DNA of 64,000 nt from Clostridium acetobutylicum ATCC 824 (GCF_000008765.1 NC_003030.1:2266001-2330000); one strand, 5' to 3'; counted from the stretch's first letter, positions 43,755 to 53,237 are shown. Notes: generated by a model from the letters alone, not told the origin. Made by a program: numbers and translations.

Positions 43755-45836
43755 TTAAACTAGAGACGCAACATCGAGTATCAAAGTTACGAGACCATCT
43801 CCCAATATGGTTGCACCAATGTATTCTTTTAAACCTTTCAAGGTCTTTCCAAGTGGTTTTATTACAATATCCTGCTGTCCAATAAGTGAATCTACTAGTA
43901 ATCCTGCCATCTTATCTCCTACTTTTACTATTACTATATATACCTTATCACTATTTGCCTTTTCAAGCCCTAACTTTTCATTAATTCTAACTATTGGGAG
44001 AACCTTACCTCTGTATATTATAACCTCTTTATTATTAGTTTTCTTTATTTCTGCCTCCTTATAATCAATTACACTGTCAATAGCATTTAAAGAAATAGCA
44101 AGATTTTCTTCTCCTACTTTTACTAATAATGCAGTGATAATTTGAAGAGTTAATGGTAATTTTATAGTAAATGTACTACCTTTACCTTTCTCCGTAGTCA
44201 TATCAACTGTTCCGCCAAGAGACTGTATTTTTGTTTTTACAACATCCATACCAACCCCTCTTCCGGATATATCTGTTACTTTATCATTTGTACTAAATCC
44301 TTGATCGAATATCAAATTTGTTATTTGTTCTTCTGTCAGATTTTCTGTACTAATTCCTCTTTCTTCAGCCTTTTCTCTTACTTTTTCTACATCAATTCCA
44401 TAACCATCATCTTGAACTTTTATTACTGCCTTAGTTCCTTCTTGATATGCTATAAGCCTTACTTTTCCTACGGGATCCTTACCAGCTTTAAGTCTATCCT
44501 CTTTTGATTCTATACCGTGGTCAGCTGCATTTCTAATAAGATGTATTAGTGGTTCTCCTATTTCATCTATAACCGTTCTATCAAGTTCGGTATCCTGACC
44601 TTCTATAATAAGTTCCATTTCTTTGTCAAGTTCTACTGATAAATCTCTTATCATTCTTGGGAACCTATTAAATACAGTATCTAATGGAAGCATTCTTATT
44701 TTCATGACCAAATCTTGAAGGTCATTTGTAGTCCTAGCAACCTGCTCTAAAGTTTCATTAAGTTCAACAAGCTTATAGCTTTGACTTATTTGTTCAAGCC
44801 TTGTTCTATTTATAACCAACTCTGATACCATATTTAAAAATCTATCAAGTTTTTCTAAATCAACTCTAACAGATTGATGAACTTTTTTATGTGATTGAGT
44901 CTGACTATTCTTTTTGGCTGCTGGCTTAGCACTAGGCTTTGCTTTTGAAACAGGTTCAGGTTTGCTTTTATTAGATTCCTCAACCTTATCCTTCTTATCA
45001 TCAGATGCTTTTTCTTCACCAACTTTATATCTAGCTTTAAGCTTATCTAATGTTAATTGCTCTACATTTATGCTTTCCACCTCTGAAATTTCCTTTAATA
45101 TCTCAGTTACGTCTTTCTCATCCTTGCTAGTTAGATATACAAGTTGTATTTCAAATTCAAAATTTTCTGCTTCCAAATCTTCAGTTCCAGGAACAGACTT
45201 TGTTATTTCGCCCCATTCCTCAAGACTCTTAAATATTAAAAAGGCTCTAGCTGATTTAAGTAAAGTTGCTTTACTTAAATTAATATCTATATAAAAGGCA
45301 TTATATCCTTTTTCAATAGCTTGCTTCATAACATTTAAATCATACTCATTAAGAGCTATTTTAGCATCACTACTACCATCATTATCATTTTCTTCACTAT
45401 TTTTATCGTTACTATCTTCTAAATTTTGAGCCTTTTCTTCATTTTTATTAGAATTAACCATACCAGCTATAGATTCAAGTTTTGTTATTATATCATCTAC
45501 GGGTATCTCTTCCTCTTCTCCATTTTGAATGTTATCAACCATCTGCTCAAGTGTATCTAAACATTTGAACAAAATAGTTACAACCTCTTGAGTAACTTTA
45601 AGCTCACCATCTCTAAACTCAGAAAGAACATCCTCCATCTTATGAGTCAATGCTGCCATCGTATTGTAGCCCATAGTAGCCGCCATACCTTTTATAGTAT
45701 GCGCAACTCTAAATATTTCATTTAGTTTATCTACATTCTCTGGCTCCTGCTCTAATTGAAGGAGTGCTTCATTTAAAGTTTGTAAATTATCCATAGATTC
45801 TTCTAAAAATATCGACAAATATTGAGATGTATCCAT
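43755..45836 (-). CDS. cheA: Chemotaxis histidine kinase CheA
   Basis: A 693-aa CheA with the five usual domains: an HPt domain with the phosphorylated His46 in RVAHTIKGMAATMGY; a CheY-binding P2 region about 165-275; a Lys/Pro-rich linker; a P3 dimer helix (VRVDLEKLDRFLNMVSELVI); the ATP domain (HLIRNAADHGIES, DDGYGIDVEKV, GRGVGMDVV); and a C-terminal CheW-like domain (LILDVASLV end). AGGAGGGG precedes the ATG. Confidence 0.98.
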   Translation of the reverse strand: MDTSQYLSIFLEESMDNLQTLNEALLQLEQEPENVDKLNEIFRVAHTIKGMAATMGYNTMAALTHKMEDVLSEFRDGELKVTQEVVTILFKCLDTLEQMVDNIQNGEEEEIPVDDIITKLESIAGMVNSNKNEEKAQNLEDSNDKNSEENDNDGSSDAKIALNEYDLNVMKQAIEKGYNAFYIDINLSKATLLKSARAFLIFKSLEEWGEITKSVPGTEDLEAENFEFEIQLVYLTSKDEKDVTEILKEISEVESINVEQLTLDKLKARYKVGEEKASDDKKDKVEESNKSKPEPVSKAKPSAKPAAKKNSQTQSHKKVHQSVRVDLEKLDRFLNMVSELVINRTRLEQISQSYKLVELNETLEQVARTTNDLQDLVMKIRMLPLDTVFNRFPRMIRDLSVELDKEMELIIEGQDTELDRTVIDEIGEPLIHLIRNAADHGIESKEDRLKAGKDPVGKVRLIAYQEGTKAVIKVQDDGYGIDVEKVREKAEERGISTENLTEEQITNLIFDQGFSTNDKVTDISGRGVGMDVVKTKIQSLGGTVDMTTEKGKGSTFTIKLPLTLQIITALLVKVGEENLAISLNAIDSVIDYKEAEIKKTNNKEVIIYRGKVLPIVRINEKLGLEKANSDKVYIVIVKVGDKMAGLLVDSLIGQQDIVIKPLGKTLKGLKEYIGATILGDGLVTLILDVASLV

Positions 45837-45848
45837 AAATTCCCCTCC

Positions 45849-46616
45849 TTACAGCTTCCTATAAATAAAGGTCGAAGCTTTTTCAAAACCATATTCTTTA
45901 TAGTTATATATGCTTTCAGTAGCTCCCACAAAAAGCAATCCACCTTTTTTTAATGATTGACTGAATTTCTTGTATATTTTTTCCTTGACATCTTGATTGA
46001 AATATATAACAACATTCCTACATATTACAAGGTCAAAATTGTTATCATAAGAATCTAATATCAAATCATGCTTCTTAAATGTTATCATTTTTTTTATTTT
46101 ATCAACTATAATATATTTATCGCCTACAATTCTAAAATATTTATCTAAATCTTGTTTTTCTACATTTTTTATTTCATTTTCTGTATACTCTCCAAGTTTC
46201 GCTTTATTTAATATAGTAGAATCAATGTCTGTTGCTATTATATTATTTTTTCTTAGAGAATCCAATTTATCTAGTATAATGGCTATTGAATACGGCTCAG
46301 CTCCTATTGAGCATGCAGCACTCCATATTTTAAGCGGTTCTTTACTAGAGTATAACATATTTTTTATCTCTTTTTCTGCTTCCCTAAATATTTCAGGATT
46401 TCTAAAAAATTCAGTGACATTTATAGTTATAAAATCTAAAAATCTTTGCCTCTGCTCTGGATCCTTTTTTAACATAGAAACATATTCATCTATAGAAGAA
46501 GCACCTACTCTTGATATTAAGCTAAGTATTCTCCTATGGAGCTGATTTTCCTTATAAGCAAATAAATCTAAACCAAAATCCTTTAGTACCCAATTCTTAA
46601 ATTCCCCTATATCCAT
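45849..46616 (-). CDS. cheR: Chemoreceptor methyltransferase CheR
   Basis: A 255-aa CheR: an N-terminal helical domain (QLHRRILSLISRVGASSIDE), then a SAM-dependent methyltransferase domain with IWSAACSIGAEPYSIAIIL, NIIATDIDSTILNKAKLGEY and LVICRNVVIYFNQDVKEKIY. It methylates receptor glutamates. AGGAGGTAG precedes the ATG. Confidence 0.97.
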   Translation of the reverse strand: MDIGEFKNWVLKDFGLDLFAYKENQLHRRILSLISRVGASSIDEYVSMLKKDPEQRQRFLDFITINVTEFFRNPEIFREAEKEIKNMLYSSKEPLKIWSAACSIGAEPYSIAIILDKLDSLRKNNIIATDIDSTILNKAKLGEYTENEIKNVEKQDLDKYFRIVGDKYIIVDKIKKMITFKKHDLILDSYDNNFDLVICRNVVIYFNQDVKEKIYKKFSQSLKKGGLLFVGATESIYNYKEYGFEKASTFIYRKL

Positions 46617-46619
46617 AGT

Positions 46620-47657
46620 CTACCTCCTAAGACCTCTTACTATTTTTATTATCTCATCAGCTACATTATCTATTGGAACAACAAGATCCACCTTTCCAGT
46701 TTCAAATGCTGCTTTAGGCATTCCATATATAACACATGTTGTTTCAGATTCTGAAATAGTTACACCACCGTTATCTTTAATAATTCCTGTTCCATTAGAT
46801 CCATCCTTACCCATTCCCGTTAACACAGCACTAACTATATGGGATTTAAAAATTTTAGAAGCAGAAATAAATAGTTTATCCACTGCCGGTCTTACTCCCC
46901 ATATAGGCGGTTCTTTGGTAAGCTTTATTCTTGAATTTGAATCTACTTCCATATGATATCCTCCAGGAGCTACATAAACAACTCCCTTTCTATAAGTCTC
47001 TCCATCTGTTGCCTCTTTTACTTCTATTGCACTATTATCATTAAGTCTATCTGCAAAAGCTTTCGTAAAACCAACAGGCATATGTTGAACAACAAATACT
47101 GGAACATTCATATCTTTAGGAAACTTTGTAATAACTTTATACAATGCTTTAGGTCCACCTGTAGATGCTCCTATAACTACTGCTTCTATGCTATCACTAC
47201 TTATACGATTTGTTTCCCTCCTTATAACAGGATTAATTGGTGCAGGATTCTTATTTGTATTTTGGCTATATGCTACCCTTATTCTTTTTATGAGATCATC
47301 CTTCATCTTAGAAAGTTCAAATGGCTTTTCAGGCTTTGGAATAAAATCAAAGGCCCCTAAATAAAGACATTCCATAGTGTACTTCATCCCTTTTTGAGAA
47401 ATACTACTAAACACTATTATCGGTATGTCAATTTTTAATGATTTAACAGCTTTAAGAGTTTCAATACCATTCATAACCGGCATTTCTATATCTAAAGTTA
47501 TAACATCTGGTTTCATAACCTTTAACTTATTTAACAAATCCTGTCCATTTATTGCAGTACCAATAACTTCAATATTATCATTACTTTCTAACATGTCACA
47601 TATTAATCTTCTCATAAGCACTGAATCATCTACCACAATAACTTTTATTTTTTCCAA
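46620..47657 (-). CDS. cheB: Chemoreceptor methylesterase CheB
   Basis: A 345-aa protein. An N-terminal receiver (VIVVDDSVLMRRLICDML, phospho-Asp in VITLDIEMPVMNGIETL) is linked to a C-terminal esterase domain with the catalytic serine in VIGASTGGPKALYKV, the His in FVVQHMPVGFTKAF and the Asp in LTGMGKDGSNG. A TTG at 47655-47657 is taken as start because GGAG is eight bases away; the in-frame GTG nine bases earlier is part of that ribosome site. Confidence 0.96.
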   Translation of the reverse strand: MEKIKVIVVDDSVLMRRLICDMLESNDNIEVIGTAINGQDLLNKLKVMKPDVITLDIEMPVMNGIETLKAVKSLKIDIPIIVFSSISQKGMKYTMECLYLGAFDFIPKPEKPFELSKMKDDLIKRIRVAYSQNTNKNPAPINPVIRRETNRISSDSIEAVVIGASTGGPKALYKVITKFPKDMNVPVFVVQHMPVGFTKAFADRLNDNSAIEVKEATDGETYRKGVVYVAPGGYHMEVDSNSRIKLTKEPPIWGVRPAVDKLFISASKIFKSHIVSAVLTGMGKDGSNGTGIIKDNGGVTISESETTCVIYGMPKAAFETGKVDLVVPIDNVADEIIKIVRGLRR

Positions 47658-47671
47658 TGTTATCACTCCAT

Positions 47672-48172
47672 CTAAATTTTTCTAATACCCATACCAACTG
47701 TTCTAATATCGACACTTCCATCAAGAGTATTAAAAATCATTGTTCTGCCTTTATTTCCTCCAATATCTTGACTTAACAATGGTACATTTAATTCTTTAAG
47801 TACTTTCTTAACTGATATACCATTTCTATTGCCTATATCCATGTTCATATTTTTATCCGAAAAATTAAACATTGATGCTCCACCTGCTATTTTAGCTTTC
47901 ATATTTCTAATATTAGCACCCATTCCCTCCATTTTCTTTATAAGTATAGGAATTGCTAAATCAGCAAACTTATAAGGATTTGTTACCTTACTAAATTGTG
48001 TGCTATCAGGAAGCATTATATGCGAAAGTCCTCCTAATTTATTTTTACTATCATAAATAGCTATGCCAATACATGAACCTAACCCAACAGTTATTATCCT
48101 ATTCGGAGAAAATGCAGTATTAAGATCTGCTATTCCTACCCTTATCTCTTTTATGTTCTCTCTTTCTTCCAT
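47672..48172 (-). CDS. cheD: Chemoreceptor glutamine deamidase CheD
   Basis: A 166-aa CheD with the catalytic Cys and His in TVGLGSCIGIAIYD and GGLSHIMLPDS, and the threonine-type region KIAGGASMFNFSD. It deamidates receptor glutamines and activates CheC. The ribosome site is weak, so translation is probably coupled to the cheW gene ending 17 bases upstream. Confidence 0.95.
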   Translation of the reverse strand: MEERENIKEIRVGIADLNTAFSPNRIITVGLGSCIGIAIYDSKNKLGGLSHIMLPDSTQFSKVTNPYKFADLAIPILIKKMEGMGANIRNMKAKIAGGASMFNFSDKNMNMDIGNRNGISVKKVLKELNVPLLSQDIGGNKGRTMIFNTLDGSVDIRTVGMGIRKI

Positions 48173-48189
48173 AACAATACCCGAACTAC

Positions 48190-48633
48190 CTACAGCAGTT
48201 CCTTTTCCTCATCTGTTAATATTTTGGATATATCAAGAAAAATAACTATTTTGTTATCTATTTTTATGAGACCTTTGATATAACGTTTTGACATACCTGA
48301 TATAACATTTGGCGGCTGCTCAATATCTTCAGGACCTATATCTCTAACTTCTGATACTAAATCAACAATTATTCCAATTTTACCATTATGAATCTTAGAC
48401 ACTATAACCTTTGTTTCATCAGTTATGTCACTTTCTGGAAGATTAAATCTTTTTGATAGTGAAATTACCGGAAGTATCTTACCTTCATAGTTTATTACAC
48501 CATCAACAAAACTAGGAACATCCGGTAATTTTGTTGACATTTCATGACCTAAAATTCTTTCAACTTGAATAATATCTGCTGCGTAGTATTCTTTATCGAC
48601 AACAAATATAAGCACCTTTACACTGTCCATCAT
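48190..48633 (-). CDS. cheW: Chemotaxis coupling protein CheW (second)
   Basis: A 147-aa CheW: VLIFVVDKEYYAADIIQVER, KLPDVPSFVDGVINYEGKIL, VVDLVSEVRDIGPEDIE. It is only distantly like the CheW at 42295. AGGAGG stands six to nine bases before two adjacent ATG codons, either of which could be used. It lies between the DUF342 protein and cheD. Confidence 0.93.
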   Translation of the reverse strand: MMDSVKVLIFVVDKEYYAADIIQVERILGHEMSTKLPDVPSFVDGVINYEGKILPVISLSKRFNLPESDITDETKVIVSKIHNGKIGIIVDLVSEVRDIGPEDIEQPPNVISGMSKRYIKGLIKIDNKIVIFLDISKILTDEEKELL

Positions 48634-48643
48634 ATGCTACCTC

Positions 48644-50575
48644 CTATAATAATAATTTATCAACAATAAGTTCATCATCCTTATTTACATATACATGGAT
48701 ACCTTTGCAAGGGTTTTCCACTACATATTCTTTATTGCCAATAGCAAATATGGTATTTTGATAGGCGATTTCTGCATATATGTTGCCATGTTTTTCAACT
48801 TGTACTTTTGTGGATACTCCACCTATGCTTCCAACTACACCACATTTAACTTCATTACCTGCCTTTATAACTCCACCTCTTGCTATAGAATTATCATTAG
48901 TAAAGATAACATTATTTTTAGCAGTCAAATCAGAAATATATTCTCCTTTACCAGTTATAAATATATTACCTGAGCTTTCTATTTTTGAATTTTGGCAATA
49001 CCCAACACTTACATCTACAGGTACAGAAAGCATGGATTTCAAATTAGAAACCCTATCTTCGCAAAGCGATGTTACCTGTGTAAGCTCGTCCAAACTTTCT
49101 ATGCTAAGAGGCCCCATACCAATTAGTCTAGCTTTAAATAGACTTATAATATCAGAATTTTCCTCTCTATCACATATATCTATAAACTTCTCACATAATC
49201 TGGGTACTAATCTAAATTTCCCTTCTAACAAAACCTTTAAAATCTGTCCATCTGTAGATGCTTTTCCATGCATATTATAATGTTTTACTTGCTCTACTGC
49301 CTCTAAGAGATTCTTTATGTTTACATCTATTGTATTAAGAAATTCCAGCTGCTTTAGTACAAATACATCTTCTCCTCCACCATATACGTTAGAGAAAATA
49401 GCATTCTTTTCTATAAAGATATTTCCACTAGCTGACACTATTGCATTTTGAACGTTTTGATCTATTTTTACATTGTGTTCGGATTCAACCTTCATACTCT
49501 CGCTTACACTTCCATGAATAAAAACATCTCCAACAAATTTTATGTTTCCTGTTTTCAAGTCAACATCTGAATTCACTTCATGTATTGCTATAACTGATAT
49601 TTTATTCCCAGAGTATATAGGTTCGCCCTTTCGTGTTGAGACAACTGTGTTTTCATCTTTAAATTCACAGCCTTCACCTATATTAATCTTTATTTCTTTA
49701 CCATTTTTCTTTTTTATTTCATTTCCAAATATATCCTTACCATTATGTCCTTCTTTTCCAATATGCCTAATAGCGAGCACAGACCCCTCATCTACAGCAT
49801 TTACAAAACCTATACTTTTAAAATCTATTTTACCATTTTCATTTTCTTGAAACTTATTATTTCCTCTGACATCAAATTTAAACTCAACTTCATCATCTTC
49901 ATCGTTTTCAACCTTCATTCCCTGTGCAATAAGCATATCTACTATTTCTTTATCAGAGTTACACTTTGATAAATTTTCTTCCAATATTCCATAAGTTACA
50001 CCACTTGCCTTTAATGCATCTAATATTTCAGCTTGTGTATATACAGGGGGTTTTTCTACTCTTAAAACTTCACTTTCTAAAACTACTTTATTTGAAGACT
50101 CTGCATCCTTTAGTTTGTACACTTTTTTGTTAATGTAGCTTATGCTTATGTAAGCATTCATTTTATCTGGTGAAGTGCTTATATTTATTCTTCTTTCCGG
50201 TTTTTCTATTTCCTGAAAAACCACCTCTATATTACTAGAACTACATACCTCACTAGAATCTTTAACATCTTTATCATTAACCTTGACGCCTATATTCTTA
50301 GGCACTACGATAGTCGCACTTTTTCCTCCCTCTACAGGATCTTTAACAACTATCTTACCATCTAAAATCTGAATGGTACCATCTTTCTTATTCTCTGATT
50401 CTTTGTTTTCACTTTTATCCACAATCTCAACTGCTATCGACGCTTTCTTCTTAAATATTCCGTTTTTCACTTCTATAACTTCATACTTAATATCTTCTTT
50501 CAATACGTTGTATTTATTACAAGCCTTCTCGATGCATTCATCAATTGTGGAGCCATTAAATACTTCTCTCTCCAT
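48644..50575 (-). CDS. DUF342/FapA-like protein with Jag-N domain
   Basis: A 643-aa protein. Residues about 3-55 form a Jag-N-like domain (EVFNGSTIDECIEKACNKYN, NGIFKKKASIAVEIVD). The rest is the FapA (DUF342) beta-helix: NKKVYKLKDAESSNKVVLES, GKDIFGNEIKKKNGKEIKIN, IHGSVSESMKVESEHNVKID, ASGNIFIEKNAIFSNVYGGG. A coiled coil interrupts the helix near residues 440-550. The ATG at 50573-50575 has GGGGAG nine bases upstream; an in-frame extension of 33 codons would run through the sigma-D-type promoter and is rejected. It is the first gene of the chemotaxis operon. Polar-cell or cell-surface roles are known for related proteins, but none is assigned here. Confidence 0.8.
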   Translation of the reverse strand: MEREVFNGSTIDECIEKACNKYNVLKEDIKYEVIEVKNGIFKKKASIAVEIVDKSENKESENKKDGTIQILDGKIVVKDPVEGGKSATIVVPKNIGVKVNDKDVKDSSEVCSSSNIEVVFQEIEKPERRINISTSPDKMNAYISISYINKKVYKLKDAESSNKVVLESEVLRVEKPPVYTQAEILDALKASGVTYGILEENLSKCNSDKEIVDMLIAQGMKVENDEDDEVEFKFDVRGNNKFQENENGKIDFKSIGFVNAVDEGSVLAIRHIGKEGHNGKDIFGNEIKKKNGKEIKINIGEGCEFKDENTVVSTRKGEPIYSGNKISVIAIHEVNSDVDLKTGNIKFVGDVFIHGSVSESMKVESEHNVKIDQNVQNAIVSASGNIFIEKNAIFSNVYGGGEDVFVLKQLEFLNTIDVNIKNLLEAVEQVKHYNMHGKASTDGQILKVLLEGKFRLVPRLCEKFIDICDREENSDIISLFKARLIGMGPLSIESLDELTQVTSLCEDRVSNLKSMLSVPVDVSVGYCQNSKIESSGNIFITGKGEYISDLTAKNNVIFTNDNSIARGGVIKAGNEVKCGVVGSIGGVSTKVQVEKHGNIYAEIAYQNTIFAIGNKEYVVENPCKGIHVYVNKDDELIVDKLLL

Positions 50576-50654
50576 ATAAATAATCTCCCCATACAAAATA
50601 ATTATTTTATTAAGTAAAAGTATAATACCAAGCTCATCATATTTTTTACTTAAT

Positions 50655-50681
50655 TTATCGTAAGCTTTCATCAAACCTTTA
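50655..50681 (-). promoter_or_regulatory. Sigma-D-type promoter of the chemotaxis operon
   Basis: Minus strand TAAA (50678-50681), 15-base spacer, TACGATAA (50655-50662), about 85 bases before the DUF342 ATG. The -10 is identical to that of flgM. Confidence 0.7.
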
Positions 50682-50757
50682 TAATTATAAGTCTTTAATT
50701 AATTTTATTAATTACTTTAATCCAGTATCATTTATACTAACATTGTATATCATTTTT

Positions 50758-51591
50758 TTAACTTCTACTATCAAAATTTTTTATATAATTACTTATATAA
50801 TCGTCATAAGCTTTCCTTATATTCCTTATCATCTCAGTTCCCTGAGAGTTAAACTTTATATCATCAACTTGACATATAGGTAATACTTTAGGTGATGTAC
50901 CCGAAATAAACAATCCTTCAAACTGATCTATTTTTTTATAATTTATTTTTTCATCCACAACTGTATAGCCACATTGTTTACAAATTTCAACTATAATCTC
51001 TCTTGTTATTCCAGGAAGTACATCCTCCACAGGTGCTGTATACACTGTATTGCTTTTAACCATGAATATATTCGATTTACTACCTTCTGTTATATTACCA
51101 TTTCTATCTACAAGTATAGCCTCAAATACCCCCTTTTCTTTTATTTTTTTGTCAACATTTTTCCTGAAATTCAAGTTTATAACTTTTGCATTTGGATTAC
51201 TTCTTTCTCCGTGATACAAAATAGTTTTAACTCCATTTATATAATCATATTCATCTGGATATTTATGTTGCACAAAATATCCATAAAAATCACATTTATT
51301 TTCAAAATAATTAAAAACCAGTTTTACATTTCCAACTTCACACTTATTAGCCTCAATAAGCTTGAATATATTTTGTTTAATATTATCTAATGAAACTGGA
51401 AAACTTAGCTTTTCGATCTTAAATGAATTTTCAAGTCTCTTAATGTGATTACCTAGAAAAAGAGGAATTCCGTCAATAATCCTTATAACTTCATATAATG
51501 ATTTTCCATTTTCTACGAAATTCCCATCAAAAGTTTTTTTATCTTTTATTTCTTCATTTAAAACAAAGTAATTTTCAACACACTTTTCCAT
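50758..51591 (-). CDS. Class IV PLP-dependent aminotransferase/lyase
   Basis: A 277-aa fold-type IV enzyme (branched-chain or D-amino-acid aminotransferase, or aminodeoxychorismate lyase). SLYEVIRIIDGIPLFLGNHI is the N-terminal pattern; NAKVINLNFR holds the PLP lysine; FEAILVDRNGNITEGSKSNI and VLPGITREIIVEICKQCGY are the cofactor-phosphate region. Its size suits PabC or a D-amino-acid aminotransferase; the substrate cannot be chosen by eye. The ATG at 51591 follows GAAGTG; an upstream TTG is less likely. It appears monocistronic and is not sigma-D-linked. Confidence 0.8.
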   Translation of the reverse strand: MEKCVENYFVLNEEIKDKKTFDGNFVENGKSLYEVIRIIDGIPLFLGNHIKRLENSFKIEKLSFPVSLDNIKQNIFKLIEANKCEVGNVKLVFNYFENKCDFYGYFVQHKYPDEYDYINGVKTILYHGERSNPNAKVINLNFRKNVDKKIKEKGVFEAILVDRNGNITEGSKSNIFMVKSNTVYTAPVEDVLPGITREIIVEICKQCGYTVVDEKINYKKIDQFEGLFISGTSPKVLPICQVDDIKFNSQGTEMIRNIRKAYDDYISNYIKNFDSRS

Positions 51592-51701
51592 ACAATACAC
51601 TTCTTTCCAATGCAATTTAAATTATAAGGCATGCATATAATTTACATAAATACTAGCAAAGTACTAGCGTAAAAAACATCATGCCATATGCACTATCTAT
51701 T

Positions 51702-52343
51702 CTATTTCCACTTTAGAACTTCAATATTATTATCTCTTTTCTTTGGATTTACAAGATAAGGATGTCCTACCAGCTTAAAAAGCGGCATATCAGATAGGGA
51801 ATCAGAAAACATATACGATTCCTTAAAATCCACTTCTATCTTTTCTTCCTCTAATACCTCCTTTAACCTTTTTACTTTTTCTTCTCCCTTGCAATTTTCT
51901 CCAATTATTTTTCTTCTAAATATACCGTTTTCATTTGTGAATCTTGTTCCAATAACCCTATCAACTTCCTTTATGTTATAAAGTTCATTTAAATAGAACT
52001 CCGCAGAAGCAGAAATTAAAAATATATCATATCCTTCACTCTTAAGCTTTTTCATAGTATTAATTGCGTCAACATATAATATCTTACTTAGCTTCAGATC
52101 ATAGAATTCTTTGACATACTCCTTCATATCCTCCTCTTTTATTCCATCGATAAAGGAAATAAACATTTCTTTTGCTTTTCCAGCATCAAGTATTTTTGCA
52201 AAAAATAAAATACCAGCAACCAATATTTTAGGCAGCTTTGCTATGATTTTAGGATTTTTGCTTATCATAAACTTATAAAATTCAAATAAAGTTTCTTTTT
52301 TAGTTAAAGTATAGTCAACATCAAATATAGCTAATTTCTTCAT
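51702..52343 (-). CDS. HAD-IB family phosphatase
   Basis: A 213-aa HAD-IB hydrolase, related to phosphoserine phosphatase: nucleophile motif LAIFDVDYTLTKKETLFEFY, a helical cap (about 20-85), ISASAEFYLNEL (motif II) and MFSDSLSDMPLFKLVGHPYL (acidic motif). The ATG at 52341-52343 has AGAAGGAG upstream. A longer in-frame extension would translate the hairpin at 52386-52416 and is rejected. Substrate unknown. Confidence 0.85.
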   Translation of the reverse strand: MKKLAIFDVDYTLTKKETLFEFYKFMISKNPKIIAKLPKILVAGILFFAKILDAGKAKEMFISFIDGIKEEDMKEYVKEFYDLKLSKILYVDAINTMKKLKSEGYDIFLISASAEFYLNELYNIKEVDRVIGTRFTNENGIFRRKIIGENCKGEEKVKRLKEVLEEEKIEVDFKESYMFSDSLSDMPLFKLVGHPYLVNPKKRDNNIEVLKWK

Positions 52344-52717
52344 TAATTTTGCTCCTTCTATTACAAATACCTGTTTTCCATATTGAAAAGGTCTATGCAA
52401 AATGCATAGACCTTTTTTTAACATATAGAGAAAAATCTATCACATTTCACATAATGTCAATTTTTTATAACATAATTATTATAAAACTTTCAGCTAACTA
52501 TGTAGTTACATAATTAAAGGCTAAAAATTAAAACATTAAGATTTATAATTAAGTCATTACATAAATAAGTCACATTTTCAAATACCGAAATTCTATGTTA
52601 ACGACAAAAATCCTATATAGACTTCTATTCCTTATATATTTAATTTTATATAAATGAAACCAAAGAGGACAAACTCCTTCTTTAGTATACATTTATGTCT
52701 AAACTAATTACTATTAC
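52344..52717. other. Intergenic stretch, no gene seen
   Basis: About 370 AT-rich bases between the HAD gene and the DUF1292 gene. It holds the terminator-like hairpin at 52386-52419 and an imperfect hairpin near 52662-52686 that could end the DUF1292 transcript. No open frame with a ribosome site is visible. Confidence 0.6.
52386..52419. terminator. Strong hairpin with T run, probably bidirectional
   Basis: AAAAGGTCTATGCA (52386-52399) pairs perfectly with TGCATAGACCTTTT (52403-52416) around AAA. The plus strand continues with a long T run (to 52419); the minus strand has only four T. It lies about 40 bases before the HAD gene, so on the minus strand it would stop read-through from upstream or act as a leader hairpin. 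Confidence 0.6.
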
Positions 52718-53071
52718 TTAGCTATTTTGATTCATAGCATTTTCATAGTATTTTGTAGCAGCTTCAAATTCTTCATCATCAGGTATTACTAATTCTCCAT
52801 TTTCTCCTTCTCCGATAACTTTAAAGAGATATACAGAATCATTTTCAGGATTTTGAACTAAAGCATATTCATTATCATTGAAAGCAAAACCATCTACTAC
52901 TTGGCATGATACTACATTACCATTTTCATCTTCCAAATCAACTACCATAGCTTCTTCTGAACCACAGCTATCGCAACCGCAATCACAACTATGATCATGA
53001 TCATGATTATGTCCTTCATCACCGCATCCGCAGTTACCTTCACAAGAATTCTTTATTTCATCTTCTTTCAT
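52718..53071 (-). CDS. Cys/His-rich DUF1292 protein
   Basis: A 117-aa acidic protein. The C-terminal 75 residues (MVVDLEDENGNVVSCQVVDG, YALVQNPENDSVYLFKVIGE) are DUF1292, a small beta domain of unknown role common in Firmicutes. The N-terminal 40 residues add CEGNCGCGDEGHNHDHDHSC then CDCGCDSCG, with ten cysteines/histidines in alternating clusters typical of zinc or other metal binding. AGGAGTGAAG precedes the ATG. It stands alone between two strong housekeeping genes. Confidence 0.8.
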   Translation of the reverse strand: MKEDEIKNSCEGNCGCGDEGHNHDHDHSCDCGCDSCGSEEAMVVDLEDENGNVVSCQVVDGFAFNDNEYALVQNPENDSVYLFKVIGEGENGELVIPDDEEFEAATKYYENAMNQNS

Positions 53072-53237
53072 TAAAACTTCACTCCTTTTTTTACATCATG
53101 TTATCATTCTACCCTTAATTGAGTAATTTTAAAAGACTTTTTTACAAATTTATAAAAAAATATTCTTCAGTTAAGTATATTATATGGATTTACTGATACA
53201 AAACTCATTTTATGTAAAAAGCTTTCATACAAAAATA

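Noticed and set aside
46953-49280. Long plus-strand frames opposite cheB, cheD and the DUF342 gene
   Set aside because: They lack ribosome sites and have no protein motifs; they are antisense shadows of well-identified minus-strand genes.
50576-50674. 33-residue N-terminal extension of the DUF342 protein
   Set aside because: It runs through the sigma-D-type promoter, and a good ribosome site precedes the inner ATG.
52344-52424. 27-residue N-terminal extension of the HAD-IB phosphatase
   Set aside because: It is the translation of a terminator hairpin; the inner ATG has AGAAGGAG.
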